Shown: positions 48,351 through 59,135 of the stretch, one piece after another
Numbering within the stretch: position 1 is the stretch's first letter
Layout of the letters: every line of letters begins with the position of its first letter
From: Brachypterus glaber
Taxonomy: Eukaryota; Arthropoda; Insecta; Coleoptera; Kateretidae
Direction: 5' to 3'
Assembly (NCBI GenBank): GCA_958510825.1
Contig: OY294044.1
Location: forward strand, 42,745,550-42,809,549
DNA: 64,000 bases
Made by a program: the position numbers and the translations under genes
Notes under the pieces: generated by a model
Database searches by the model: none
What the model saw: only the letters and a program-made list of their open reading frames with translations
Told to the model about the DNA's origin: nothing

Positions 48351-49011
48351 TCATATAGTGTTTTAAAGCTGCACAAGTATATCCCATTAGTAACTGATAG
48401 TTAAGTATTGATATCACTTGATATCAAGTTTGGTCTATAAAATATTTTGAACATGCTGGGACAAATATGTCCCTACAGGAGCGAAAGTTATTTTTAAACA
48501 TCTGCTGGGACATATATAGTCCCTAAAAAGTCCCTACAGAAGTGGAGGGTTTAAAGAAAAGTGTAAAAAACTACAAAACTTGTTATTTTGCGAAATTACC
48601 TAACGTAATTATTAAAGTACCTTATTATAATAAGGTATAAGAAGCCGTGAAGATACGCATTCCATTATATATTATTGTGAAGATGGTATATTGCAAATAA
48701 CTTAAAAAATCTATATATTTTTTTGAAAAACAAAATAATTTTGAAAAAAAACAGTTTTCAATTTTTTATCAAGACGAAAAAATGTTTTTTTTTAAATATT
48801 TATTTTCTTTTCGAAAACCGAAATTTTTTTGAAAAATTTACAATTTTTTTTTTCAAAAAGTATATAAAGGCGCCCTCCTAAGTGGATTTTGTTTTTTCAT
48901 CTTGTAACAATATTTTTTTTTCATAAATTTATTAAGATCATCCTATAGAATATTTTTATATAAATAAAAAAAAACTATCAAATTATATTAGTGTCCTTTG
49001 ATTATACAATT
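48351..49011. other. Low-complexity stretch, no gene
   Basis: At about 48460-48545 the words CTGGGACA(A/T)ATAT and GTCCCTACAG(G/A)AG occur in duplicate. 48700-48960 is homopolymer A/T-rich. Confidence 0.4.
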
Positions 49012-49091
49012 AATAAACAAATATAGGGACTAGGACTTTAAATAAAAACACTAAGTTTTATTTAAAGTCCTAGTCCCGATATTTGTTTATT
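49012..49091. repeat. 36-bp-arm hairpin
   Basis: Arms 49012-49047 and 49056-49091 (start AATAAACAAATATAGGGACT) pair with one mismatch around an 8-nt loop; likely a very short MITE or fold-back relic. Confidence 0.8.
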
Positions 49092-49167
49092 AAAAAAAAA
49101 CTACCGGACTAATCGTTTTTTATTTTAAAAAATATGCTTATTACAAACCCATTCTTCAATAAAATTA

Positions 49168-49901
49168 TACAGTGCGGTCCAAAAGTCACCCCCCTTCCCT
49201 CTTAACTTTTGAACGAGTTGAGATATCGATTTCAAATTTAGAACTTTTAAATAAGACAACTTATACTATCTTTAAGCATATACTTTATACTTTTATCTCT
49301 TAAAATGTGGGCAGGGGGGCATGGGGGAAATTTTTTTTAAACGAAAAGGGGGGTAGTGTGATACATCATTTTAAAGCCTTTAAAATTCTCTATATAACCA
49401 TACATTTTTAATTTTTTTAAACATGTTTTTTAAGGTTTTGATTTTTCAGTTTTTTGTGCTAAAAAAATAAATTTTTAAGTTTTTTTTTGTTAATTTTTAT
49501 TTATGTCAACTAAAATTAGTTGAAAAGTATAATTTACTTTTTTTTCATTATGAAATTAGGCATTTTTAAAAAATTGTTTGGATTTTTTAGAGAAATTTTG
49601 ACAAAAATACCCATTTTCAACCCTATTTTAAACCCAAAAAAAAATGTTTAAAAAAAATAAAAAATATACAGTTAAATGGAGAATTTTATAAGCTTTAAAA
49701 TGATGTATCACACGACCCACCTTTCCATTTAAAAAAATGTCACCCCATGCCCCCCTGCCCACATTTTAAGAGCTAAAGGTATCAAATATATGCTTAAAGA
49801 TAGTTTAAGTTGTCTGATTTAAGAGTTCTAAATTTGAGGTCGATATCTAAACTCGTTCAAAAGTTAAGAGGGGGGGGGTGACTTTTGGACCGCTCTGTAT
49901 A
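49168..49901. repeat. Palindromic MITE, GCGGTCCAAAAGTCACC family, copy C
   Basis: Same architecture as 33471-34177: tip TACAGTGCGGTCCAAAAGTC, arms of about 330 bp, inner core with ATTAGGCATTTTTAAAAAAT, mirrored tip ending GGACCGCTCTGTA. TA at each end. Confidence 0.88.
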
Positions 49902-50107
49902 TTAAATTTAATCTATTGGTTTTGCAAAAAATTAACACTAATAAATATTTTTTTATAATATCGTGAAAAAAAAACTAAATAAAACTTTAAATTATAACGA
50001 GAAGCACTATACCGGGTGGCCCAGACTTATTCATTCAGGCTTTTAAAATGATCAATATTTTCGTTACGTAATACTTGAACGTTCCCTTAAAATAATTTTT
50101 TTTATGT

Positions 50108-50345
50108 AAAAGTTCTGAGTAGCAAAATGTTCTTTTATATGTAAAAAGTTGAGATTCTTTAAGTACATTATAGGTACCAAATTTCAAAGTTTTATCTTTA
50201 CTAATACAGAAGTTATGGGGGGTGTACAAAGTTCTGAGTAGCAAAATGTTCTTTTATTTGTCAAACGTTGAGGTTCTTTAAGTACATTATAGGTACCAAA
50301 TTTCAAAGTTTTATCTTTACAAATACAGAAGTTATGGGGGGTGTA
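50108..50345. repeat. 119-bp tandem duplication
   Basis: Two units (about 50108-50226 and 50227-50345) share AGTTCTGAGTAGCAAAATGT and CATTATAGGTACCAAATTTC and end GAAGTTATGGGGGGTGTAC, with only a handful of differences. Confidence 0.9.
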
Positions 50346-51129
50346 CCTTGGATCTGTGACAACCGATATAGAAACACTATGCGATATAGGGTTAAATTTT
50401 ACACTTAACCGAATAAAAAAGTCAATATTTGAAATTAATGATCTCTATGATAAAAAATACGACTTCATAAATTACCAAGTCAAAATAAAAGTTTTTAATC
50501 ACTTAGAAAGAAATTATGTTCAAAGTTATTTTCACAAAATATTTAGGATATACCTACCTGAAAAACTTTCTAATTAAAAATACACGAACGGTGGATAAAT
50601 CCCTTTTTAATCCACTAGAGGAGCCTCCAAGGGATGGTCCCTGCTAGAATATTCGCCGTTTTAAAGCCACGATAGTACATTTCGTTTAAATTAAAATCCT
50701 TAATTTTTGTCTAAGACAAATAAGTGTTAAAATATAAAACAATATATAAAACTACTCTCCCCTCTTAGTTAAAACGTCCTAACTACTTTTTCGGCTTATC
50801 TACAACCCTTCTAAGGGTATATGTGAAAAGTAGTTTTTATTTCATATCTCTGGAACCACATGAACTACAGTAACTATTTTTTGCACATGCTTTAACATTC
50901 ATAAAGGCTGTATTCTTATGTAATTTTTATTTTATAGTTTTAACCAGGGACTTGCAAAATAGGGAGGCGATAACACTTTTTTGCCAAAAAAATTTCTTAT
51001 GTGTAGTTTTTAGGATTTTTTCAAAAAAATATAGATTCCTTACAATAAAACGTCATATAGTGTAACACTGTAGAAGCCACCGTTTTCAAAAAGAATGCAA
51101 TTAAGAGGAAGTAACATTTTGTGCCACCA
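50346..51129. other. No supported gene
   Basis: A 78-codon plus ORF (50341-50577), Lys/Ile/Asn-rich, matches nothing I know and begins inside the tandem repeat. The rest is AT-rich. Confidence 0.3.
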
Positions 51130-51617
51130 AAAATGTTGGCAGACTAACATCTCTACTCTAAAATTCTCTACTCCCTAACATCCCTACTTCATAACATCCC
51201 TACTCTATAACAACTGTACTCCATAACATATATACTCTATAACATCTCTACCCCATAACATCCCTACTCCATAACATCCCTACTCCCCAACAACCCTACT
51301 TCGTAACATCTCTACTCTATAACATCTCTACTCCATAACATCTCTACTCCGTAACATCTCTACTCCGCACTATATGCACTTGATTAGCAACCTATTAAGT
51401 AAGTGCTTTGCGGAACAATGAACAATGTTTTTTTTTTCATTATCATATACGATAATAAAGCTATAGCTAGAAAGTGCTATTATAGCCTAGACGCATACAA
51501 ATTTATTGTTTATTTGATTACATATTAAAAATAAATAATTTGTTATATCGGAGAAAAAAATATATATTTTAAGAAAAAATGTGTTTATAATAATAAAAAA
51601 AAATTAAAATATTTATT

Positions 51618-51885
51618 TAACAATATAAGTATTTAATATAAGTGTTTAACAATGTATTATAAGTATTTAACAATGTATTATAAGTATTTAACAATGTATT
51701 ATAAGTATTTAAATATTTATTATAAAGGATAATTTAAAAATATCTATTAAATATTTCAAAGTTTTTTTTAAGTTATTAATAATATTTTTATGACATTAAA
51801 TATTTTTTTTTAAGTTATTAATAATATTTTTATAATATTAAACATTTTTATGTTTTTTTTTAAGTTATTAATAATATTAAGATTT
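51618..51885. repeat. Two adjacent short tandem arrays
   Basis: About 51618-51725: 21-bp unit GTATTTAACAATGTATTATAA, four copies. About 51755-51885: three copies of a ~45-bp unit containing TTTTTTTTAAGTTATTAATAATATT. Confidence 0.75.
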
Positions 51886-52469
51886 ATAAGACACAAAATC
51901 TATAAAATAAAATATATTGTTAACCAAAAAAATCTGAAGATTATATACTCTGCATTAGTGGAGTCGTTAATAAGATACTGTATTACAGCTTGGGGTGGCA
52001 TGTATCAAACTTATATTAATAATTTACAAGTTATGCAAAATTCTATCATTAAAATAATACTTAATAAGCCATATTTACATCCCACTTGTGAACTTTATAG
52101 TGAAATGCAAGTTTTTAATGTCAGGAATACATATGCTTTTAAATGTTTAATTTGGAATTTTGGCGAAGAATATAGGACAGGTGATTATAATACAAGAGCT
52201 AGATCTAATCAAATTAACAATTTTCCTTTATTAAAAAAAAAACATTTCACAAAGATTTATAAAATACCTCACAGTCAAGTTTTGGAATGTCATACCCACT
52301 GACCTAAAAAACATTAAATAAATTATTCTAAATACTTCATTTTACAAAACTCTTTAATTTTTGAAAATATATTTGAGTAAACTTTATTGTGTTCTTATGT
52401 ATTGATTTTGGGATTCTATCAACTTTTTTCCGGTACTCCCTGAGTCCATCATATTTATTTCTCTGCGCG

Positions 52470-52512
<43 letters not shown>

Positions 52513-52740
52513 CCACTATTATTTAATTTTTGTCACCAAAATAATAAATGATTACTTTTTTGTATATATACAATTAATCTTATACAGTATGTGTTTATAT
52601 ATTTTTTTTATACATTTTGAATTGTTGGCATTCAATACAAACAGTCTTGTTTAGGTAATGCCAATATCTTCCAATCTTATTTATCTGTTATTATTTAAAT
52701 ATTTTGAATAAATTGAATAAATTGAAATTGAATAATTGAA
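51886..52740 (+). pseudogene. LINE reverse-transcriptase C-terminal fragment
   Basis: The plus frame to 52302 encodes the post-catalytic region typical of jockey/CR1-like reverse transcriptases: LKIIYSALVESLIRYCITAWGG, then INNLQVMQNSIIKIIL. The catalytic palm is missing. Downstream is a 3' region with (CT)n at about 52470-52508 and a tail of GAATAAATT-type repeats near 52700-52740. It is a 5'-truncated insertion inside the Foldback-like element. It is distinct from the LINEs at 40908 and 60652. Confidence 0.65.
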
Positions 52741-53027
52741 TATTTTTATGATATTAAAAATTTTTAAATGAAGCTTTAAAATAAGAGAAAAACAACAAAA
52801 ATACGTAGGTATGTATACTTTTTTAACTAAACTTTAAAAAACTTAACCAAAAAAAAACTGTTTGTATGGATTCTGGCGTTGATCTACATATAGGACACCT
52901 TGGGTTGTTACCGGGCTGGCTTCTTTCAGCCCTTTCCAAACAGTTTTCACAATAGGAAATGTGTCTGCGTGGCAAAAATAAGACATTCGGGTATTGCGCT
53001 AGACACGCGACGCATCTTCGTATGTTA

Positions 53028-55595
53028 CACGGTACCCCTCAATATTATTAAGTTAAAAAAAATGTGCCCAAAATCTAACAACGGATCCTAGTAGTGGAAG
53101 GTCCGGACATTAAATAACCACTTTCAGTAAAATCCCAACCGTAGCGCTTTTCGAGATAAAGCTTAACATCTCTTCAGGGTATGTATTCTCGGGCTCGAGA
53201 GAACGCATTCCTGGGAGAAACGCAAAACTACTTATTCTTGAACTTCACTTCGCACGAAAATTGAGGAACTTTACTTCTACTACTCGGGATCGTGAGAAGC
53301 GGTCGTTCACGGAAATTTTGACATAAGTTAGTCGCGCGCATTCGAACATAACCCTATTTTTGCTTTGATTTTGTGTTGTTAATTTGAATACCGTTTTGTT
53401 TTATAATAGTTAATCGTAATTAATAAAATATTTTTTATATTTATAAATTATTATACATTATTATACATATTATAATAATAATAATATAACGATGGACGAT
53501 TTGGAAATTGTGGGGGCTGTTGCCCTTTTGGGAGATCTGCAAGATGCGGAAGATCAAATGGAGAACGAATAACGGGAAGTGTTGGCTAGGGCCGACCCTT
53601 TCCAACTTTCCAACAAAAAAATTATAGTGAATTCAGGGCTAAACAGCCCAATATTGACAATAGGGTTGTCCTGAATAAAATTTTAAAGTATTTTTTTTTG
53701 TTGGCTGCTGGTGGGCGCAGATCTTTTTCTGTTTCTATTCTCATTTCTTACACATTAATTTTTAGATATTAATTATAAAAATTATTCAAACCATAGCAAC
53801 TTGTTTCTTCTTCTTCTTCTTCTTCTTCTTGTTTACAAATAATGAAAATAATGATAGCCTGCGCACGCAAACTCGTGTCGTATAATCTGATTGGTTAAAA
53901 TCCGCTAAAATACTTGGCAACGCTGCAGCCGGCTGCAGAGATCCCATCAGGCTCACTACTATTCAAGAATAGCATTTTATAATTTTCAGGAACTTTGATA
54001 TGATGTGATCAGTTCCCTTCCTACGAAAATTGTTCACGTTCTCTCGAGCCCGAGAATAGATACTCAGGAGGATTCACGCTTCTTACCATTTACTTTTAGA
54101 AATGAGTTTGCTTTAATCTTAAATAGTTTTTGCTGCAGAATTCGAAACCCATTGAAAAATTTAGCTAACTCTTTTCGTTTTCTAGAAAAACGCAATTACT
54201 TCTGCATTTAATACCATTTTAGAACAACCATATTAAAATAGTTTTTTAACCTAACTCTCTTTTGGCGAGCCTAAAATTCAGCTTTACGCTTCTTCTTTAA
54301 AATCGTAAAAGTTCAAAGCATAATATGTGTATATATTGCACCTTCAGACCCTTTAATTAAACCAGAGTTTCAGATATTTATGCTTAACTTTGTAGACTGT
54401 GCTATCCGTCAAATTTTGATTATAGTGTCAAATTTAGCAGAATCGTGGAGATTAAATGCAGCGGTCCCAAAACCAAAATTTAATACATTATACTTTACTA
54501 AAAGTATAAAAATACTTTTTGTGGTAAAATTTCGTTTAGTCAGACTTAAACAGATATTTTTTTCTAGATAATCAATAAAAAATAAATGGGTTTATTATTA
54601 TATGATTGGGTGAACGGTTTGATCCTGGGTTATAACAGATAAACATTATTCTGTACGTTCTTTTATTGAAGATTGAAAAATTTGATAACTCCCCCCCCAT
54701 TAGCAAATCCTGCGCACGGCCCTGATATCGCCTATATCACTTGCGTGATAATTCTTTTGATTTTTGCCTGTCGTTAAAATCGACCCAGTAGTTTAGGCTA
54801 TAGAAGGTACTAAATAAATATGCATGCATAAATACAAATATATAAAAAACATAGCCCTCAGTTCACCTTGCCATAGTTCAGTAAAAATAATTAAAATCAA
54901 ATACAAATTGTTTTAAAATTTAATTATAGATCCAGTTCATAAAATAAAAAAACACTTAGAAATTAAAATTATAAAGCAACATAATTATTTTTAAACAATG
55001 TAAAAATGGCATTTTTCCTTAGTTTAAACATAACGTTTTTTTATAAAACCTTAATAAGAACTGATAACTTATTGAGAACCGCTGTCAGAAAAAATAACAT
55101 TTCTAATAACACTAGTCTACACATTTAGGCTTAAGCATCTCTAAATATCTTTTTATAAATGGGTCAGCAGGTACAAAACATAAATATATTATGTTTTATA
55201 ATTTTACAATTTTAAATTATAAGAATAAAGCTTTATTCTTAGCTTGCTAAAAAACCGTTAGACTAAAAGACTGTTTTAATATGGTTGTTCTAAAATAGCA
55301 TTAAATGCATAAGTAATTGCGTTTTTATAGAAAATGCAAATAGTTAGCAAAATTTTACAAGTGGATTCGAATTCTGCAGCAAAAATTATATAAGATTAAA
55401 GCAAACTCATTTCTAAAAATAAATGGTACGAAGCGCGAATCCTCCTGAAGAGATGTTAAGCCTTTTCTCCAAAAGCGATACGGTTGGGATTTTACTGAAA
55501 GTGGTTATTTAATGTTCAGACCTTCCACTACTAGGATCCGATGTTAGATTTTGGGCACATTTTTTTGAAACTTAATAATATTGAGGGGTACCGTG
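53028..55595. mobile_element. Nested TIR element, CACGGT ends, TSD GTTA
   Basis: Tips CACGGTACCCCTCAATATTA and its complement ending 55595; flanked by GTTA (53024-53027 and 55596-55599). Arms of about 370 bp (53028-53178 plus 54064-54240 at the left, 55230-55595 at the right); core 54241-55229 without a recognisable ORF. The CAC start and 4-bp duplication match 30022-31768 and suggest a Chapaev-like (CMC) non-autonomous element. The insertion disrupts the RING exon. Confidence 0.85.
53179..54063. mobile_element. Element nested in the left arm; possible Harbinger relic
   Basis: 27-bp TIRs (GTATNTATTCTCGGGCTCGA core) match with one mismatch. The opposite arm of the host element (about 55445-55455) is the uninterrupted empty site and shows a 5-bp duplication TCAGG, or 3-bp TCA if the left tip includes GG. 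A 26-codon ORF at 53492 (acidic; MDDLEIVGAVALLGD) followed after a stop by LARADPFQLSNKK resembles the N-terminus of PIF/Harbinger nucleases, but weakly. A (TTC)n tract lies at 53803-53830. Element boundaries are well supported; superfamily is not. Confidence 0.75.
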
Positions 55596-56517
55596 GTTAA
55601 CTTCTTGCTCTTGCCTTTGCTGATTTTCTATAATATAATTTTGTTAAAATTTGGATAAATATTTTAAAAATATTTTTACCATTAACCATTTACCACAAGT
55701 TCCTGCAAGTCAGCACGACGGCGATTCCCTCTACCTCTGCCTCTGCCTCAACCTCTTACCATAATTGTATCATTTTCCATTATAATTACTCCGCCACATG
55801 AATTGTGTGTAGTCTTCGACGCACAAACATACATGCGACCTACGGACTTGGAGTCTTGGTGGTATATTTGTTCCCTGTATATGTACCTCCAAGTCCCGTC
55901 TCTTTGCCCGCGTACTCTTAACATGTTCTAATAAAAAAAAACAAAATATTCTAATAAATAAGGTATTATTGAACTAAATATTTTAAATGTAAAAATTCAA
56001 ATTGCTTACCGTGACAAATATTTTTTTGACTTGTCAATTTTATAAAAGGTGCTAAAACACCTTTTGTACAGAACTGTAAAACAATAATTATCGAAATTGT
56101 CACAAAGTTTTTTTAAATTAAATTAACAAATATATTACTATGTATATTTAAGTTTGTATTTATAACATAGTTCTGTAATTTTTTTTTATTTTGTATAAAG
56201 ACAAACACTTACTAGGAAAAATTGTGATAAAATAATGTACTCTGTTCCGTCAATCACTTCTTAATTAATCAGTTGCTAATTAAGTGCATATAGTGCGGAG
56301 TAGAGATGTTACGGAGTAGAGATGTTATGGAGTAGAGATGTTATAGAGTAGAGATGTTACGGAGTAGGGTTGTTGGGGAGTAGGGATGTTATGGAGTAGG
56401 GATGTTATGGAGTAGATATGTTATGGAGTAGAGATGTTATGGAGTAGAGTTGTTATGGAGTAGGTATGTTATGGAGTAGTGAAATTTAGAGTAGAGATGT
56501 TAGTCTGCCAAAATGTT

Positions 56518-56778
56518 GCATTGTTTTTAAAAGCTATAGCCTATACTTCTTTAATAATAAATTTATGTGTTTCGGTGAAGAATACTTTTTTTGCTCACCC
56601 TGCAGCATTAAAATTTTATTGATGCTTTTTTTGTTCTGCATTCAATATGCCCATCTTCGAAGGGCGGTAGGGCGCATTTCATGATCAACCTTTATATTTG
56701 TCTTATTTTCGCATGAGGAATTTACTATTTCACCAATTCACCAATTCTGAATCAGCCTATATATCTTATCATAATATA

Positions 56779-56852
<74 letters not shown>

Positions 56853-57976
56853 GGTGTCTCAACGAAGCCGAGTTGGTCAATATATAGTAGTAAAGTAGCC
56901 ACTTCAGAAAAAAACTTTAATGGGAAAAGTTGTATGGTTTTAAAAAAGGTACATTTTAAAAATATTTTAAAATATACAGAATGGTCCTCTTAGGGTGGGG
57001 TAACATCTGACTTATTTTTTATGGGTATGGGTCTATTATTTATAGTTTTTGAGATATATTATATATATTATATATATATACTTTTTAGAAAAAATGCATT
57101 TTTAGTGATAAGATAAAATCTATCCAATTTCTTTATTTGTTGTCAAAAATTAATAAAATTTTTGCAAGCTTATCTTAAATAGGTGTGTCTAATTACTTTA
57201 TGTGCAAAAAATAAAATATTTTATACAGGGCGTTCAACATAAATATTCAAACGTTTAGATTTTCAAACATAAAACACTCCATTTTTTTTAATGGATTGCT
57301 ATATTTTTTAATAACTCGTTAAATGTAGAATGAAATTCTGCATAAAATGATGTAAGATACTTTATACCTTTAGCGGTTTTTAAAATAACTGAGTTTAAAA
57401 AAATAAAGTTGTTAATTTCAAGAATTTTATTTTATTTTTTTTTTAATAAGAAGGCCATGGATTTTATTAAAATCATTTTTACACAAAGATAATAATTTTT
57501 TAAAAATAATTTATACAAAAAAATAACTAACTTGTACTCAACGCTAACGAGAACCATCTCTAAAACTCGAGTCCGTTAATGAGTTGACTCCATGATGTAT
57601 TGGTTTTGGCGCTATCCACAGGCTCGCATAACCATAAGACATAGCTTTGTGCATATCCACAGGCTCGCGTAACAAGCATAGTACATAAGAATGCCATTTG
57701 ATTGGCTTGATGTGCCGTCTTGTAAGCCAATCAGTGTATAATCTGATACAGGGTAAGAAAGCTACGACGAAAGGGGAAGGTAGGAGCAAAAAACGCTTTG
57801 ATTAAAGCGAATTCAGAGTGTTCCTGTGCGTAGTTAGATTTTATATTCAAGTATATTGCTTATAATATATATTATAATTAATAAAATATACATAGTTATT
57901 AAAAAAAAAATAATTAACAATCAAGTAAAATAATAATAACAAATAAGTAAAAAAAAAGAAAAATAAAATAAACTCT
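56518..57976. other. No gene; (AT)n microsatellite and TE ends
   Basis: (AT)n at about 56778-56850 is followed immediately by ACAGGGTGTCTCAACGAAGC, a typical TA-element tip. Another such tip is at about 57230 (TACAGGGCG). About 57610-57680 contains two copies of CCACAGGCTCGC(A/G)TAAC. I assign no gene to the 81-codon ORF at 57544-57789. Confidence 0.45.
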
Positions 57977-59135
57977 TCAAATATATGATTTCTGACTTTC
58001 TTGTTCGTAAAATAAAATGTAAGCATCCCCTGATACGATGGATGTTGGTGAAATTGAAGATACCCTAGAGTCGTTGTATTCGTACCATGTGTAATTATAG
58101 GGATGTTTACAGTAGGCGGTGTAGTGACCGCTATAAGTGGTACCACTGTGATTTGAAATAGCGTATAAGTTGCATCTGCAGAGTGTGACGGACTCTGCGG
58201 TATAATTGTTCATATCTAAACCTATTAAAGGGAAGTCTACGGACGCTGAGCTTTCTTTGGAACTGTTCACTTTGGGAGAAGCGTTTGAGGTGGATTACTA
58301 AGATTTTCGGGAGTTTTTGAATTCTAAAGGATTTTGTGCATTTTCGGCGCTCGTTGCATCCAGAACATGTAGGCTTTTCATCGTTGTCCAACGTCACTTC
58401 CCGAGTGAAGAATTCTTAACATTCTGTCAGCCTTAACTGACCGGTCCGTTGTGGGAGAGGAAGAGAAAGGTCCCAGAATGGTTCAAATGTGACGGAACAA
58501 TGGCCGCAATGGGTGCACTTAAGAGTGGATTTGATTTGGCCGGCGAAGAGGTCGAAAATGCTAGACTCGTCTATCGGGAGGTATCTAACCCATGACTCTG
58601 CAGATTTTTCGTTATTACTTATTTTTTTAACTCTCTCGGTCAAAATAGGTTTAGGTTTTTCTGTGACCCTGTTGACATCCTTGTGAAGTCCCTCTAAAAG
58701 ATACCGCAGAAATTCTTGTGCGTCCTGCTGTGCATAGCCCATAAATCGGGGTGCGAAATGCTAGATTTGGCTCTTTAGGGAAACTGTGTTTACTATGCGG
58801 ATAGATGAATCTTCGGACCACAACTCTTTTATCACCTCGGCAAATGCTTTGATTAAAGCTCCACGCATACTAGATATATTGGTGTTGATATCCCGTACAT
58901 AATTGTCCTTCTTCAGGTATTCCATCAAAAGTTTTGTGTTTGAAAGGCAATTAATGACCGAGTTCCTGAAACAGGTGTTCGCAATATTTTCTAAGCCGTT
59001 AAGACCCAAGGTTTTGATTGCACTTTCGACCATAGCCTTATTGTTCGTGATGTAGTTTTTCTCGCCCATGTTAACCTCAACGTTTTGATTAACATTATTT
59101 AAAATTACCTTAGGAATACTAATAGAAGAATTCAA
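57977..59135 (-). pseudogene. USP2-like deubiquitinase retrocopy
   Basis: An intronless minus-strand copy of a ubiquitin-specific protease catalytic domain (C19). In order: the Cys box GLENIANTCFRNSVINCLSN with catalytic Cys, MGYAQQDAQEFLRYLLEGLH, a first zinc pair (CTHCGHC), DPFWDLSLP-like [31 protein letters not shown], and the His box [15 protein letters not shown] with catalytic His, ending DAYILFYEQ. The order and wording are closest to USP2/USP21-type enzymes. Breaks: TAG at 58761, TAA at 58416 (both in frame) and a frameshift near 58265-58275. About 380 codons span a domain that normally has introns, so a processed retrocopy is likely, but no poly(A) tail remains. The N-terminal extension before the Cys box is about 50 residues. 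Confidence 0.85.

Larger units (their letters stand above)
52823..55924 (-). pseudogene. FLYWCH-like/RING gene carried by the Foldback-like element, split
   Basis: Two exons on the minus strand. Exon 1 (55924-55694) starts MLRVRGQRDGTWRYIYREQI. Its Y-Y...MYVC...NSCGG spacing fits a FLYWCH-type finger, though no HxH pair follows. A TGA (55748-55750) interrupts an RG-repeat linker. A 74-bp GT-AG intron (55693-55620) keeps frame. Exon 2 runs from 55619 to 55596 and resumes at 53023 after the nested element, with QRQEQEVNIRRCVACLAQYP, LFLPRRHISYCENC and CPIC, ending at 52823: a C3HC4 RING like those of IAP and related E3 ligases. The third zinc ligand (the Cys of PCxH) is Arg. Removing the nested element and one GTTA restores frame, giving 151 codons. 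The likely ancestral role is a ubiquitin ligase with a DNA-binding finger; now inactive. The RING call is firm; the FLYWCH call is moderate. Confidence 0.65.
51138..56509. mobile_element. 5.37-kb Foldback-like element, 8-bp TSD
   Basis: A perfect 8-bp direct repeat AAAATGTT (51130-51137 and 56510-56517) brackets inverted ends starting GGCAGACTAACATCTC. Each end is an array of 16-bp units (TAACATCTCTACTCCA type): 14 at the left (about 51148-51373) and 13 at the right, followed by a further inverted CACTATATGCACTT(A/G)AT tract (arms to about 51413 and from 56243). Variant units fall in the same order in both arms, so the arms are homologous copies and not separate expansions. The interior holds a FLYWCH-RING gene on the minus strand, two nested DNA elements and a LINE fragment. 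Sub-repeated long TIRs with an 8-9-bp duplication fit Foldback/Phantom (MULE-group) elements. No transposase remains, so mobility would have been in trans. Confidence 0.85.

Noticed and set aside
51148..51373. CRISPR array (regular 16-bp repeats)
   Set aside because: Units are directly adjacent with no spacers, the same array is mirrored at the other end of the element, and the DNA is eukaryotic.
56698..56898. 66-codon ORF with an Ile-Tyr repeat
   Set aside because: It is the translation of an (AT)n microsatellite.
58489..58686. 65-codon plus-strand ORF
   Set aside because: Antisense shadow of the USP2-like pseudogene.
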